A DNA stretch of 64,000 nt from Synechococcus sp. CC9902 (GTDB taxonomy: Bacteria > Cyanobacteriota > Cyanobacteriia > PCC-6307 > Cyanobiaceae). The position numbers were made by a program, and so were the translations under genes. Below the pieces are notes generated by a model. It ran no database searches and was not told where the DNA came from. It was given only the letters and a program-made list of their open reading frames with translations. Positions 45,338-55,225 of this stretch are shown piece after piece. The DNA is taken from assembly GCF_000012505.1 (NCBI RefSeq), contig NC_007513.1, positions 1,054,001-1,118,000 on the forward strand, in the 5' to 3' direction. The first letter of the stretch is position 1, and each line of letters opens with the position of its first letter.

Positions 45338-46747
45338 ATGGATGACCAAACGGTTGGAAACGAGCCCGCGCCAAGGCCTGGCTTGACGATCAACGTTGAA
45401 TGTTCTGATCTCGATCGCAATGGAAAAGGCATTGCTCGATGGAACGGCTGGGTCGTTGTTATCGATGATTTATTGCCTGGCGAAAAGGCACAGGTGCAAC
45501 TGCAGCAGCGTCAACGCTCACGCTGGCTAGCTCGACGGGGCGAGCTGCTTCAACCATCGGACGACCGTCGCCGACCACCCTGCATCCTTGCCGCGGACTG
45601 TGGTGGCTGCACCCTTCAATCCCTCAATGAATCCGCCCAAAACAGTTGGAAGGTTTCATCACTGCAGCAGACCATGCAACGTATCGGAGGGATTGATGAC
45701 ACACCACTGCCGCTCTTAGCGGATGAAAGCCGCGGCTTGGGCTACCGCAACCGTGCCCTGATTCCCTTAAATCGCGAAGGTGATGGCCGTTTACGTGCCG
45801 GGTATTACCGCCCGCGAAGCCACCGAATCGTCAATTTGAATCACTGTCCCGTTCTTGACCCTCGGCTCGATCAACTCATCGAACCCATTAAGCAGGATTT
45901 GGATTCAACGGGGTGGGCTGCTGACCATGATCTGATTCACGCCAAAGGTTTGCGTCATCTTGGTCTGCGTCTGGGGCACCACAGTGGAGAAGTGTTGATC
46001 ACCTTGATCAGCTCCCATGATCGCTACCCCGGCTTATTGGAACTGGCCGAAGAGTGGATGGATCGTTGGCACATGGTGAAGGGTGTTTGCCTCAATCTCC
46101 AACCCAAGCCCAATAATTTGGTTCTAGGAGCTCAAACCTTCCTTGTTGCGGGCTCGGACACGATCGCGGAGGAGTTTTGTGGAATCCATCTTCAACTCAG
46201 TAGCACTACCTTTTTTCAGATCAACACCCCTCAGGCAGAGCGCATCGTTCATGTGCTTTGCGACTGGTTGAAAACCGAACTTGGTGAAGGCACTGTCGTC
46301 GATGCTTACTGCGGTATCGGCACCATCAGCCTTCCTCTTGCCGCCCAGGGGTTTGAGGTAATTGGCTTAGAACTTCATCAGGGGTCTGTCGACCAAGCTC
46401 TCCTGAATGCCATGCGAAATAACCTGTCAAAAGGGTGTCGTTTTCGGGCTGGAGACGTTGTGGATCTTTTGGAATCTGCCTTGTTTGGGGCAGATGCCTT
46501 GGTGCTTGATCCACCTAGACGTGGGCTTGATGCTCGCGTCATTCAAACCATTCTCGACAACCCACCCAAGCGTTTGGCCTACCTCAGTTGTGATCCTGCA
46601 ACCCAGGCAAGAGACTTGAAATTGTTGATGCAGCCGGCTGGCCCTTATCGATTAAAGAAGCATCAACCCATTGATTTTTTCCCCCAAACCACCCACTTGG
46701 AGTCCCTCGCTCTGCTGGAACGCGTTAACTCCGAAGTTCGGCTTTGA
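45338..46747 (+). CDS. TrmA/RlmD family RNA (uracil-5-)-methyltransferase
   Basis: A 469-residue SAM-dependent enzyme. A TRAM domain opens it (ECSDLDRNGKGIARWNGWVV, VIDDLLPGEKAQVQL). The Fe-S type cysteines are in CILAADCGGCTLQ. The methyltransferase domain has VVDAYCGIGTISLPLAAQG (SAM site), LVLDPPRRGLD and the catalytic Cys in YLSCDPATQARDL. RlmD-type (23S U1939) or RlmC is likely; which position is methylated is not decidable. ATG 45338 is chosen because TRAM begins soon after. The last 23 bp overlap pheT. Confidence 0.9.
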   Translation: MDDQTVGNEPAPRPGLTINVECSDLDRNGKGIARWNGWVVVIDDLLPGEKAQVQLQQRQRSRWLARRGELLQPSDDRRRPPCILAADCGGCTLQSLNESAQNSWKVSSLQQTMQRIGGIDDTPLPLLADESRGLGYRNRALIPLNREGDGRLRAGYYRPRSHRIVNLNHCPVLDPRLDQLIEPIKQDLDSTGWAADHDLIHAKGLRHLGLRLGHHSGEVLITLISSHDRYPGLLELAEEWMDRWHMVKGVCLNLQPKPNNLVLGAQTFLVAGSDTIAEEFCGIHLQLSSTTFFQINTPQAERIVHVLCDWLKTELGEGTVVDAYCGIGTISLPLAAQGFEVIGLELHQGSVDQALLNAMRNNLSKGCRFRAGDVVDLLESALFGADALVLDPPRRGLDARVIQTILDNPPKRLAYLSCDPATQARDLKLLMQPAGPYRLKKHQPIDFFPQTTHLESLALLERVNSEVRL

Positions 46748-49148
46748 ATTGCTTCGACAGAGCTGCTCTGACTTTGTCGTGCACTGGCTGAATTTTGTCG
46801 TCTGTAAGGGTTTCATTTTGGCTGCGGTATCGCAATCGAAATGCTTGTGAAACCTTCTGATCCCCGAGTTGATCGCCTTCGAAACGGTCGATCAATTCGA
46901 CGTGTTCCAGCAGAGGCTTCCCCGCTTTTCGGATGGCCTGAATCAGATCAGCTGCATTGCTGTTTCGATCGACGACAACAGCTAAATCTCTTTCGCTAGC
47001 GGGCACGGTGGGAAAGGATTTGTAGATCGGTGTCCAACGGTTGGTTCGGGTTGTTGCATCCAATAAACGCTCTAAATCCAGTTCAAATAAGTAGGTGGAT
47101 TCCGGCAGGGATAGGTCATCGGCGAGGGCCGGATGCAGCTGGCCAAAACAACCGAGTGGTCGTCCTTCCATCACCAATGTTGCGGCTCTGCCTGGGTGCA
47201 GTCGCGCATCATCGGCAAGGGGGCGATCACTAAGTTCAAGATGCAGGGCTTCCATCACTCGCGAGAGAACACCGCGAGCCTCGTAATAGTTGGGTGCCTG
47301 GTATTTCCCACTGGTGCTCCAACGTTCCAGCCGACGGTCGCCACAGATCACTCCGGAGATAATCCCCGATTGCACAACCGACTCAGGAGTTCCGCTGTAG
47401 GTGTTCCCAACTTCAAAAATCGAACAACCAGCCATGGAGGCTTTGAGGTTGCGGACGCAAATTTGAAGATGTTCCTCCCACAGATTGGTACGTAAGTGGC
47501 TGGTTTCGGCCAAGAGCGGGTTACTGATCGCGATCCGAGCATCCCCATCGGAGCTACCAACCAAGGACAAGGTGGTGATTTCCTGGAGTCCGGTTGAGCA
47601 GAACAGCCGTCTTAATCGACGTTCAGCCTGTTGGCGAGATGTGAGTGAGCCAGGGGAAACGGGGTCAGGGAGGTGCGATCCAAACTTGTCAAAGCCAACA
47701 AGACGCGCCACTTCTTCGATTAAGTCGACTTCTCGATGCAGGTCTTGGCGGCGAGACGGTGGTGTCATGACTGCCCACCCCTCGTCTGTCGACTCCAGCT
47801 CACATCCAAGGGCGGTTAAGCACTGTTCGATGGTGTGATCGGCCAAATCCACCGGACCTGAATCGGTATCAATCGGCCCTAAAAGTTGATGCAGGGCGTC
47901 TCGACGTAATTGAAGTGGAACAGGCGTTCTAGGCCCCTCTCCACCCACCCAGCGTCCGTTCACACGGCAGGCAAATTGATCACTGAGTAATTCAATGGCT
48001 CGTTGAGAACAGGCCAAGGTGACTTCCGGTGGCAATCCCTTCTCAAAACGGCTGCTGGCATCCGTTCGTAATCCCACAGCCCTCGACGACTGGCGGACTC
48101 GGATGGGTGAAAACATGGCGGATTCCAACCAGATTTTCGTCGTGGAGTCGCTTACAGCGCTATCCCGGCTTCCCATCACACCTGCAATCGCAATGGCACG
48201 GTCATGGCAAGTAACGACCTGGACTCGGGGATCAAGGCAGAGAGACTGATCGTCGAGACCGATGAAGGTTTCTTGATCCTTTGCTGGCCGAACAGCGAAA
48301 CTGGCAGCATCCACAGGCTTACCGGTAAGGGATTCCAGGGCTTCCGCATCGAAGGCGTGCAATGGTTGTCCCTGTTCGAGCATCACCAAATTGGTGATGT
48401 CCACAACGGCATTCACGGCATTAATTCCGGCACGGTTGAGCCGTTGCTGAATCCAAGGCGGTGATTCTTGCCCCCCTTGCACCCCCTCAACACAAGCGAC
48501 GGCGTAATAACTGCCATCCAGTTCTGCTTGGAGCGGTTCTTGCTCCGGTGTGTGATTCAGCAATGGCAGAGACAGTTCAGCGTTTGTAAGGGCTGCCACT
48601 TCCCTAGCAATCCCCACCATCGACAATCCATCGGGGCGATTGGCGGTGATGGCTAACTCCAACACCGCGTCGTCTAAACCAAAAAGGGCAGCCACAGGTG
48701 TGCCAACCGCGGGGATCTCTTTGGTGGTGTCCTCAAGAATGGCGATTCCCGACGATTCGGCGGTTAGCCCCAATTCCGAAAGGGAACAAATCATTCCATT
48801 GCTGGCCACTCCCCGAAGTTCGCCAGCCTTGATCGTGAGATCCACAGCCGGCAATACGGCACCAACCGTGGCGACGGGAACATGGATCCCTGCCCGCACA
48901 TTGGCGGCGCCACAGACAATTTGAACAGACTCCTTCGCGCCAATATCGACGGTACAAACACTGAGTTTGTCGGCATTGGGATGCTTGTCCCGGGTCAGAA
49001 CATGGCCGACCACGACCCCCTGTGAGCGGGCACTGAGATCGTCGATGTTTTCCACCTCAAACCCTGCCATGGACAGGCGTTCGGCAAGGTCGTCTACCGA
49101 GTCATCCACCTGGACCAGATCTTTCAGCCAGGACAAGGACACCAGCAT
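46725..49148 (-). CDS. pheT: Phenylalanyl-tRNA synthetase beta subunit
   Basis: An 807-residue large subunit. Domains in order: N-terminal tRNA-binding EMAP-II-like fold ([29 protein letters not shown]), B3/B4 editing domain ([42 protein letters not shown]), B5 domain (ETFIGLD region to [17 protein letters not shown]), the catalytic-like domain ([21 protein letters not shown]) and the C-terminal anticodon-type fold ([34 protein letters not shown]). The partner pheS is not in the window. Start ATG 49148. Divergent from rpmG across 116 bp. Confidence 0.96.
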   Translation of the reverse strand: MLVSLSWLKDLVQVDDSVDDLAERLSMAGFEVENIDDLSARSQGVVVGHVLTRDKHPNADKLSVCTVDIGAKESVQIVCGAANVRAGIHVPVATVGAVLPAVDLTIKAGELRGVASNGMICSLSELGLTAESSGIAILEDTTKEIPAVGTPVAALFGLDDAVLELAITANRPDGLSMVGIAREVAALTNAELSLPLLNHTPEQEPLQAELDGSYYAVACVEGVQGGQESPPWIQQRLNRAGINAVNAVVDITNLVMLEQGQPLHAFDAEALESLTGKPVDAASFAVRPAKDQETFIGLDDQSLCLDPRVQVVTCHDRAIAIAGVMGSRDSAVSDSTTKIWLESAMFSPIRVRQSSRAVGLRTDASSRFEKGLPPEVTLACSQRAIELLSDQFACRVNGRWVGGEGPRTPVPLQLRRDALHQLLGPIDTDSGPVDLADHTIEQCLTALGCELESTDEGWAVMTPPSRRQDLHREVDLIEEVARLVGFDKFGSHLPDPVSPGSLTSRQQAERRLRRLFCSTGLQEITTLSLVGSSDGDARIAISNPLLAETSHLRTNLWEEHLQICVRNLKASMAGCSIFEVGNTYSGTPESVVQSGIISGVICGDRRLERWSTSGKYQAPNYYEARGVLSRVMEALHLELSDRPLADDARLHPGRAATLVMEGRPLGCFGQLHPALADDLSLPESTYLFELDLERLLDATTRTNRWTPIYKSFPTVPASERDLAVVVDRNSNAADLIQAIRKAGKPLLEHVELIDRFEGDQLGDQKVSQAFRLRYRSQNETLTDDKIQPVHDKVRAALSKQFKAELRS

Positions 49149-49264
49149 CGGAAGTCGACCGAATAGCTGGCGATCTTAGGAACAGCCGCTTCGCGAAAAC
49201 GAGAAGGCAACAAGGTAAGATCTTTGTTTGTCATTCACTTCGCACCTGCGGTGCAACGTCCTTT

Positions 49265-49465
49265 ATGGCTAAAAACAAGGGCGTCCGGATTGTGGTCACT
49301 CTCGAGTGCACAGAATGCCGGTCCGCTTCCGCTAGCGAAAAACGTTCACCAGGCGTTTCCCGCTACACGACCGAGAAGAACCGACGGAACACCACCGAGC
49401 GGCTGGAGATCATGAAGTTCTGTCCACAACTCAACAAAATGACTCTCCACAAAGAGATCAAGTGA
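49265..49465 (+). CDS. rpmG: 50S ribosomal protein L33
   Basis: A 66-residue ribosomal protein, [20 protein letters not shown] to [11 protein letters not shown]. The bacterial zinc pair is ECTEC at the front; the second motif reads KFCPQLNK, with Leu where the usual fourth cysteine sits, so only three of four ligands remain. Start ATG 49265 has no good Shine-Dalgarno; a small hairpin GCACC/GGTGC lies at 49242-49254 in the leader. Co-transcribed with rpsR 38 bp downstream. Confidence 0.96.
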   Translation: MAKNKGVRIVVTLECTECRSASASEKRSPGVSRYTTEKNRRNTTERLEIMKFCPQLNKMTLHKEIK

Positions 49466-49503
49466 GTCTGCAGACCTTCCAACCTTTCAACCGTTTTTAA
49501 TTC

Positions 49504-49725
49504 ATGTCGAGCTCCTTTTTCAAGAAGCGTCTTTCTCCGATTAAGCCAGGCGATCCCATCGATTACAAAGATGTGGACCTGCTCAAGAAATTCATTACAG
49601 AGAGGGGAAAAATCCTTCCCCGTCGTCTGACTGGCTTGACTGCAAAGCAGCAGCGCGATCTTACAAATGCAGTTAAACGAGCACGGATTGTTGCCCTGCT
49701 GCCCTTCGTTAATCCCGAGGGTTGA
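49504..49725 (+). CDS. rpsR: 30S ribosomal protein S18
   Basis: A 73-residue small-subunit protein with the core [42 protein letters not shown] and the end ALLPFV. Length and sequence fit S18. It follows rpmG and precedes an RNase II family gene by 21 bp, an arrangement of L33, S18 and RNase common in cyanobacteria. Confidence 0.97.
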
Positions 49726-49746
49726 TCCGTTTAGAAACGCAGCAAC

Positions 49747-51771
49747 GTGGTGAAAGCCTCAGTTAAATCCAACGACATCGTTGCTGTTGTTTTAAAGGGT
49801 GTCCCCCTGATCGGCCGTCTTCTGTCTCTCAAGGGCAGCAAGGCGGTTGTTTCATTTGGGGGCCAACGCCGGGATCAGGACCTCCCCCTTCGAGAGCTTG
49901 TCGCTGTCGATCATGTTTCGGACCAACCTCTTCCAACGCCAGAAGAGGTATCGGAGGTGATGCCCGACAGCAAAACAGCAGCAGAGGCTTGGTGGATTTT
50001 GGCTGCTGATGCTGAGTCAATGCAGCAGAACCAAACTCTCACCGAGTTGACGGATCTCCTGAGAGCCAACGTTGATACTCCTGATATCGCAGCCACCTGG
50101 TCGTGGTTGCATGGCGATCAACCCTGGTTCCGCTGGCGACGGGATCAATCCATTTCAGTGGTGCCCCTAGACGAGATTCAACGCCAAAGGAAGCTTCAAA
50201 AACAACTTCGCCTCGCCGAAGAACACAGTCGGCGACAGATCGCAGTTCTTGCTCCCTCAACTCCACTCACTGCAGAGCAGTTAGAGAAGCTTGATTCTGA
50301 GTGGACTGAGCGATTGGATCGCTTGGTCGATCGTGCTCGTGATGATGCATCCAACTTGAAGGACGATCCGGATGTGGCCCTTTGGGCGAAAGAATTTTCA
50401 CGAACTCTTGATCAGGGCTCCCTTCGGCAGTGGTGCATCCAGCGCGGGCTACTGGATCCGCATCAGCCCCGTGCTCTGCAAAGCAGTGTGTGGTCCAAAA
50501 AGTTTGCGATTGAGCTTGAGGACGAGGCCCAACAACTGATTTTGTCTGCGGCGCATCCGCAACCCGGAGACGACGACCGTCTTGATCTGTGTCATCTGGC
50601 GACTTACACCCTCGACGATGCCGGGACCCGCGAGATTGATGACGGTATTTCCCTCGACGATCAGAACGGTGAAGTTTGGATTTGGGTTCATATCGCTGAT
50701 CCAGCACGCCTGATCCCCCCTGGTAGCCCCTTAGATCAAGAGGCCCGACGTCGGGCCACCAGCTTGTACCTTGCCGATGGCGTGCTTCCGATGCTTCCCC
50801 TCAGCCTTGCCGCAGGCCCCCTAAGTCTTCGTGCCGGGGAACGCACAGCGGCAGTGAGTGTTGCTGTGCGGTTGGACAGTGCTGGAGCGATCGCTGATCG
50901 TCGTATTGCGAGAAGTTGGGTGCGGCCGCGCTATGGCCTCACCTATGCGGATGGCGACGAGCTCATCGAATTAGCTCCTCCTGGTGACGAAACACTGGCG
51001 GATTTATCCCGGTTGATGCAGCTGCGAAGTCGATGGCGTCGTCAACAAGGGGCTCTGATGTTTGATCGAATGGAAGGACGCTTTCGGCGGCAAGAAGGTG
51101 AGTTATCCCTTCAGTTGGTCGAACCCAGCCCTGCTCGTTTGATGGTGAGTGAAGCGATGCTGTTGATGGGAGCAGTTGTTGCCGATTTTGGTTGTCAAAA
51201 TACGTTGCCTTTGCCATTCCGTAGTCAGCCCCCAGCTGAACTTCCGTCGCAGGCTGAACTCGACCAATTGCCCGAAGGGCCAGCCCGCGATGCTGCGATC
51301 AAGCGATGTCTCAGTCGTGGGGTGCAGGGAACCCAACCCATGGCTCACTTCAGCCTTGGACTTGCTGCCTATGTGCAAGCAACTTCTCCGATTCGTCGTT
51401 ATGCCGACCTGGCCTCCCACCGTCAAATCATTGCTCAGCTTGAGGGATCTACCCCGTTAAGTGAGCCTGAGGTGGGTGAATTAATCGACGATCTAGACGA
51501 TCCACTCCGTCAGTCGATTCAAATCAGCCGTGAAGACCAGCGCCATTGGCAACAGGTGTGGTTTGCTCAACATCGAGATCAACGTTGGGATGCCGAGTTT
51601 CTTCGTTGGCTACGACCCCAAGACGGCTTAGCGCTTGTCCATCTTGCTGATCTAGCCATGGATGTTGTTGGTCGCGTGGATCAAGCCAATCCGAATCCAG
51701 GCGATCGGATGACGCTGACGGTGAAGCTGGCGGATCCAGACCGGGGCGAATTGCAGCTTCAGCTGACTTAA
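49747..51771 (+). CDS. RNase II family exoribonuclease
   Basis: A 674-residue RNB-domain 3'-5' exonuclease. The catalytic Asp cluster is in TREIDDGISLDDQNGEVWIWVHIADPARLI (residues about 295-325). RNB motifs RRRATSLYLADGVLPMLPLSL and AHFSLGLAAYVQATSPIRRYADLASHRQI follow, then a C-terminal S1-like end. It is the RNase II rather than the RNase R type by length. GTG 49747 or 49750 is the start. The stop overlaps the FAD enzyme gene by 4 bp. Confidence 0.92.
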   Translation: MVKASVKSNDIVAVVLKGVPLIGRLLSLKGSKAVVSFGGQRRDQDLPLRELVAVDHVSDQPLPTPEEVSEVMPDSKTAAEAWWILAADAESMQQNQTLTELTDLLRANVDTPDIAATWSWLHGDQPWFRWRRDQSISVVPLDEIQRQRKLQKQLRLAEEHSRRQIAVLAPSTPLTAEQLEKLDSEWTERLDRLVDRARDDASNLKDDPDVALWAKEFSRTLDQGSLRQWCIQRGLLDPHQPRALQSSVWSKKFAIELEDEAQQLILSAAHPQPGDDDRLDLCHLATYTLDDAGTREIDDGISLDDQNGEVWIWVHIADPARLIPPGSPLDQEARRRATSLYLADGVLPMLPLSLAAGPLSLRAGERTAAVSVAVRLDSAGAIADRRIARSWVRPRYGLTYADGDELIELAPPGDETLADLSRLMQLRSRWRRQQGALMFDRMEGRFRRQEGELSLQLVEPSPARLMVSEAMLLMGAVVADFGCQNTLPLPFRSQPPAELPSQAELDQLPEGPARDAAIKRCLSRGVQGTQPMAHFSLGLAAYVQATSPIRRYADLASHRQIIAQLEGSTPLSEPEVGELIDDLDDPLRQSIQISREDQRHWQQVWFAQHRDQRWDAEFLRWLRPQDGLALVHLADLAMDVVGRVDQANPNPGDRMTLTVKLADPDRGELQLQLT

Positions 51772-53555
51772 TCAATCACCCCAATCAAACGAAGCCAGGG
51801 CCCCCAGGGATTTCGAACAACGCGAACACGAATCATCCCTGTGGAGCGATCTTGTTGAAGGAGCCATTGGTTGATGGCAGGCTCCAGCGTGATGAGGGGC
51901 CAATGCTCGTCATCAGAGCTGAATTGGAAGCCACCCTCCGCCGTGCTGCTCACTTTGCCCGTGAGGAGCTCTTCTTGGTGATCTGTTGGAGCTGAATTCA
52001 GGCCTGGCCGATCGAGATGGAGAGATTGAGATGGAGCCAAGAAACCAAGGGAGTCAATCTGATCTGGTGCTGCTAATCCCTTTTCCTGAGCTGTTGTCCA
52101 GTGGGGATGCCATGCCGGCCACTGCATAAGCGGCAACACTGCTGCCGGGGCCGTCGGTTCGTGGATGAGATGGGTTTGAAGCACATTCACTGGCACTTCA
52201 ATGGGCAGGCAGGAGCGATGGACCGATAACGCTGCTGCTAAACCAGCGGCTTGGCCAAGATTGAGAATTAAGGGCTGCAACCTCGTCGCTCCATTCGCCA
52301 TATGACTCACGCTGAAGCCTTTATCCGCCATCAAGAGGTTGGGCACCACTTCGCTGACTAATGCGCCGTAAGGAATGCAAAAGGGTGTACCAGTCCAACG
52401 TCCCCCCCATCGGCAACTTTTAGGAGCAAGGGGCCAGTCTTCGCCTGGATAGTGATGGTCGTTGGCGTAGGTGCCAACGGCAATACTTGTGCACTCACCG
52501 CTGGCGTCCAACGGAAACGACGCGCGATGGGCGTCGTTCGATAGGGGTAGCAAATCGTTTTCTGTGACAGTGGTCGTCCCGATGAGTCGACGACTTTCTC
52601 GCCAATAGGGCATCAGGGCAACACAGGGGTTGACTCCCGGGAAAGCCTTCCCTGGAGTCATCCAACCGTCCGAACATTGTTGAAGGGCAGATAAAAATGA
52701 CGCGCTATGCGCTTTCATCTCATTGGCCAGTGCCGTTCTCTTCAGAGGATCAGAGCTCACTGCCCTGTGCAGTCCGTGATGCCAATCGTTGCCATGAAGT
52801 GGCCAATTGAGCATGACCAAGCCTCCGGGTAAGCGGCCGTAGGTGATCGTGCGCTCCAATCCAAAGGAAGCGGTGCTCAATTCAAAAGGGTGTTGAGGCG
52901 GAAGGGGGTTGGAAGGAGGGACAGATTCTTTCAGCTGTCCCATCACAACCCAAGTGGGGGATTGAACAGGTTGGTGTTTGAAGAACGCTTCGTTGTTCAG
53001 TCGTTGTTGGGTCGGAGCACTGGGTTCATCCCACTGTTCCTGTGCTTCCCATCCCCAGCGGTAGGGCACGTCCGTTAGGGCAAGTAGGTCCCCGAGATCA
53101 CTGCCATCAATAAAAATATCTGCCTCAACAGAGAGGCTTTGTTGATCTGTTGTCCCCCCCTGTTGTACGTCGAGACGTCGGATCAGCCCGTCTTGCAGTG
53201 AAAGATTTCGCAGTTCACACACACCACACCACTGCAACAACGGCTCGTTATGGACCCAGCGCTGAAGGATGTCCTCGGCCTGTTGGGGGCGGTAGCCAAA
53301 ACAACTCACCCAGTTTTGATCGAGTCCAGAAGGTTCACGTCGATGGAGCTCCCGCAAGAACGCACCCCACATGCCCGTCTGCCAGCAACTCAACTCGTGA
53401 CCATCCGGTGCACACACTCCTGCGGCACTCACCATTCCTCCGAGCCATGGCCCAGGCGTTAGCAAAATGGTGGATGCACCGCTGCGTGCCGCTTGCAGAG
53501 CAGCGGAAACGCCTCCGGTACCACCGCCCCAAACCAGCACGTCTTTGCGAATCAT
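51768..53555 (-). CDS. FAD-dependent oxidoreductase (FAD_oxidored type)
   Basis: A 595-residue flavoprotein. The dinucleotide site is VLVWGGGTGGVSAALQAAR followed by PGPWLGGMVSAAGVCAPDGH. Later come FIDGSDLGDLLALTDV (FAD site), CIPYGALVSEVVPNLLMADK and MANGATRLQPLILNLGQAAG, which are typical of PF12831-type proteins. Substrate unknown. ATG 53555 is used; GTG 53585 in the same frame has AAAGG abutting it and adds ten residues. The metG gene is divergent across about 95-125 bp. Confidence 0.88.
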   Translation of the reverse strand: MIRKDVLVWGGGTGGVSAALQAARSGASTILLTPGPWLGGMVSAAGVCAPDGHELSCWQTGMWGAFLRELHRREPSGLDQNWVSCFGYRPQQAEDILQRWVHNEPLLQWCGVCELRNLSLQDGLIRRLDVQQGGTTDQQSLSVEADIFIDGSDLGDLLALTDVPYRWGWEAQEQWDEPSAPTQQRLNNEAFFKHQPVQSPTWVVMGQLKESVPPSNPLPPQHPFELSTASFGLERTITYGRLPGGLVMLNWPLHGNDWHHGLHRAVSSDPLKRTALANEMKAHSASFLSALQQCSDGWMTPGKAFPGVNPCVALMPYWRESRRLIGTTTVTENDLLPLSNDAHRASFPLDASGECTSIAVGTYANDHHYPGEDWPLAPKSCRWGGRWTGTPFCIPYGALVSEVVPNLLMADKGFSVSHMANGATRLQPLILNLGQAAGLAAALSVHRSCLPIEVPVNVLQTHLIHEPTAPAAVLPLMQWPAWHPHWTTAQEKGLAAPDQIDSLGFLAPSQSLHLDRPGLNSAPTDHQEELLTGKVSSTAEGGFQFSSDDEHWPLITLEPAINQWLLQQDRSTGMIRVRVVRNPWGPWLRLIGVID

Positions 53556-53679
53556 GGGGGCTGTGTGAATGGGGGTATGGATCACCTTTAAAGAAACAGA
53601 CCCAAGGGGGGGCCTTGTCGAGAGACATGGTCGTTAAACTCTGGCGTCGCTGCGGTGCAGCGGAGTTTTATTCCCGACG

Positions 53680-55224
53680 ATGTCTTACACCCTTACGACT
53701 CCGCTGTACTACGTCAACGACAAGCCGCATCTCGGCAGTGCGTATACAACTCTGGCCTGTGATGCCCTTGCACGCTTTAAGCGACTGACCCAAGGCGACG
53801 TGGTGTTCATCACCGGTGTTGATGAACACGGTCAAAAGATTCAACGTACGGCGGAACTAAATAACATCAGCCCAATTGTTCATTGCGACAAGATCAGCGA
53901 GCGTTATCAAGACCTGTGGTCACGATGGAACATCAGTCAGGATCGTTTTGTTCGTACTACAAATCCTCGACACCTTCAACTTGTCGAACAGTTTTACGAG
54001 CGCGTGAAAGCCTCTGGCGACATCGTGACTGGCCGACAAACGGGGTGGTATTGCGTTGGGTGTGAGGAATACAAAGATGATCCTGATGATTCAGTTGATC
54101 CCCAATGCCCAATTCATCAAAAGACCCTTGAATGGCGAGATGAGGAGAACCTCTTTTTCCGCTTATCTCGTTATCAACGAGACATTGAAGAGTTAATTGC
54201 AAATGACGACTTCATTGCACCTGCAAGTCGACGCCAGGAAGTTCGTAATTTTGTCGCACGAGGACTTCGAGATTTTTCAATTTCACGGGTCAATGTCTCT
54301 TGGGGTTTACCCGTTCCAGGACATTCAGGACATACTTTTTATGTGTGGTTTGATGCACTGCTCGGTTACCTAACTGCACTATTAGATGATGGCGGTTCCG
54401 TTGATCTTGAGCGATTAGCCGATTGCGGGTGGCCAGCTTCAGTGCACGTTATCGGCAAAGATATTTTGAGATTTCATGCTGTCTTCTGGCCAGCAATGTT
54501 GATATCTGCTGGACTTCCTGTTCCCAAGCGTGTTTTTGGTCATGGTTTTTTAACCCGTGAAGGACAAAAAATGGGTAAGTCGTTGGGAAATGTTCTAGAC
54601 CCGGAATTGTTATTGGAAAAGTGTGGTGCTGATGCTGTGCGATGGTATTTGCTAAGGGATATTCAGTTTGGTGATGATGGCGATTTTCAACAACAACGTT
54701 TTTCCGACTTAGTCAACAATGACTTGGCTAACACCATCGGGAATCTTTTGAATCGCACTTCATCAATGGCACGAAAATGGTTCGATAATTCAGTTCCACC
54801 GCACACAATCGATAGTCATAAAAATCATCCCTTAGCGCTTAAAGCGCAAGCCACAGTTGAAATCGTTATGAGTTCTATGCCAGAACTTGGCTTTAAGTCA
54901 GCATCTGAAGCCATTTTACAATTAGCGATTGCTGCTAATGGTCACCTCAATGACACTGCTCCTTGGAGTCGGATGAAGCAGCCAGGGGAAGAGCATTCCG
55001 TAGCCAATGATCTCTATGTCGTACTTGAGTCGACTCGTATCGTGGGATTACTGCTGGCGCCTTTACTTCCCGATTTAAGTTCTCGCATCTTGGATCAACT
55101 TGATTGTTCTTTAGATCCTGAACATTGGATGGATCAGCTTCAATGGGGTGGGTTGACGTCTGGATCTGAGTTGCCGAAACCTGTGCCGGTGATGGCACGT
55201 CTCGAATTGGATGAAGATCTTTGA
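53680..55224 (+). CDS. metG: Methionyl-tRNA synthetase
   Basis: A 514-residue class I synthetase. HIGH-type motif in YYVNDKPHLGSAYTTLACD, zinc-knuckle Cys in WYCVGCEEYKDD and DPQCPIHQ, the KMSKS-type GQKMGKSLGN, and the anticodon-binding helical domain (VNNDLANTIGNLLNRT). The C-terminal tRNA-binding EMAP-like domain found in some homologues is absent. Start ATG 53680. The LptC-like gene starts directly after (ATG 55226) or inside it (ATG 55211). Confidence 0.96.
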   Translation: MSYTLTTPLYYVNDKPHLGSAYTTLACDALARFKRLTQGDVVFITGVDEHGQKIQRTAELNNISPIVHCDKISERYQDLWSRWNISQDRFVRTTNPRHLQLVEQFYERVKASGDIVTGRQTGWYCVGCEEYKDDPDDSVDPQCPIHQKTLEWRDEENLFFRLSRYQRDIEELIANDDFIAPASRRQEVRNFVARGLRDFSISRVNVSWGLPVPGHSGHTFYVWFDALLGYLTALLDDGGSVDLERLADCGWPASVHVIGKDILRFHAVFWPAMLISAGLPVPKRVFGHGFLTREGQKMGKSLGNVLDPELLLEKCGADAVRWYLLRDIQFGDDGDFQQQRFSDLVNNDLANTIGNLLNRTSSMARKWFDNSVPPHTIDSHKNHPLALKAQATVEIVMSSMPELGFKSASEAILQLAIAANGHLNDTAPWSRMKQPGEEHSVANDLYVVLESTRIVGLLLAPLLPDLSSRILDQLDCSLDPEHWMDQLQWGGLTSGSELPKPVPVMARLELDEDL

Positions 55225-55225
55225 T

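Noticed and set aside
53150-53788. 212-codon open frame on + across the FAD enzyme and metG starts
   Set aside because: Antisense to the FAD enzyme and out of frame with metG; composition is not protein-like.
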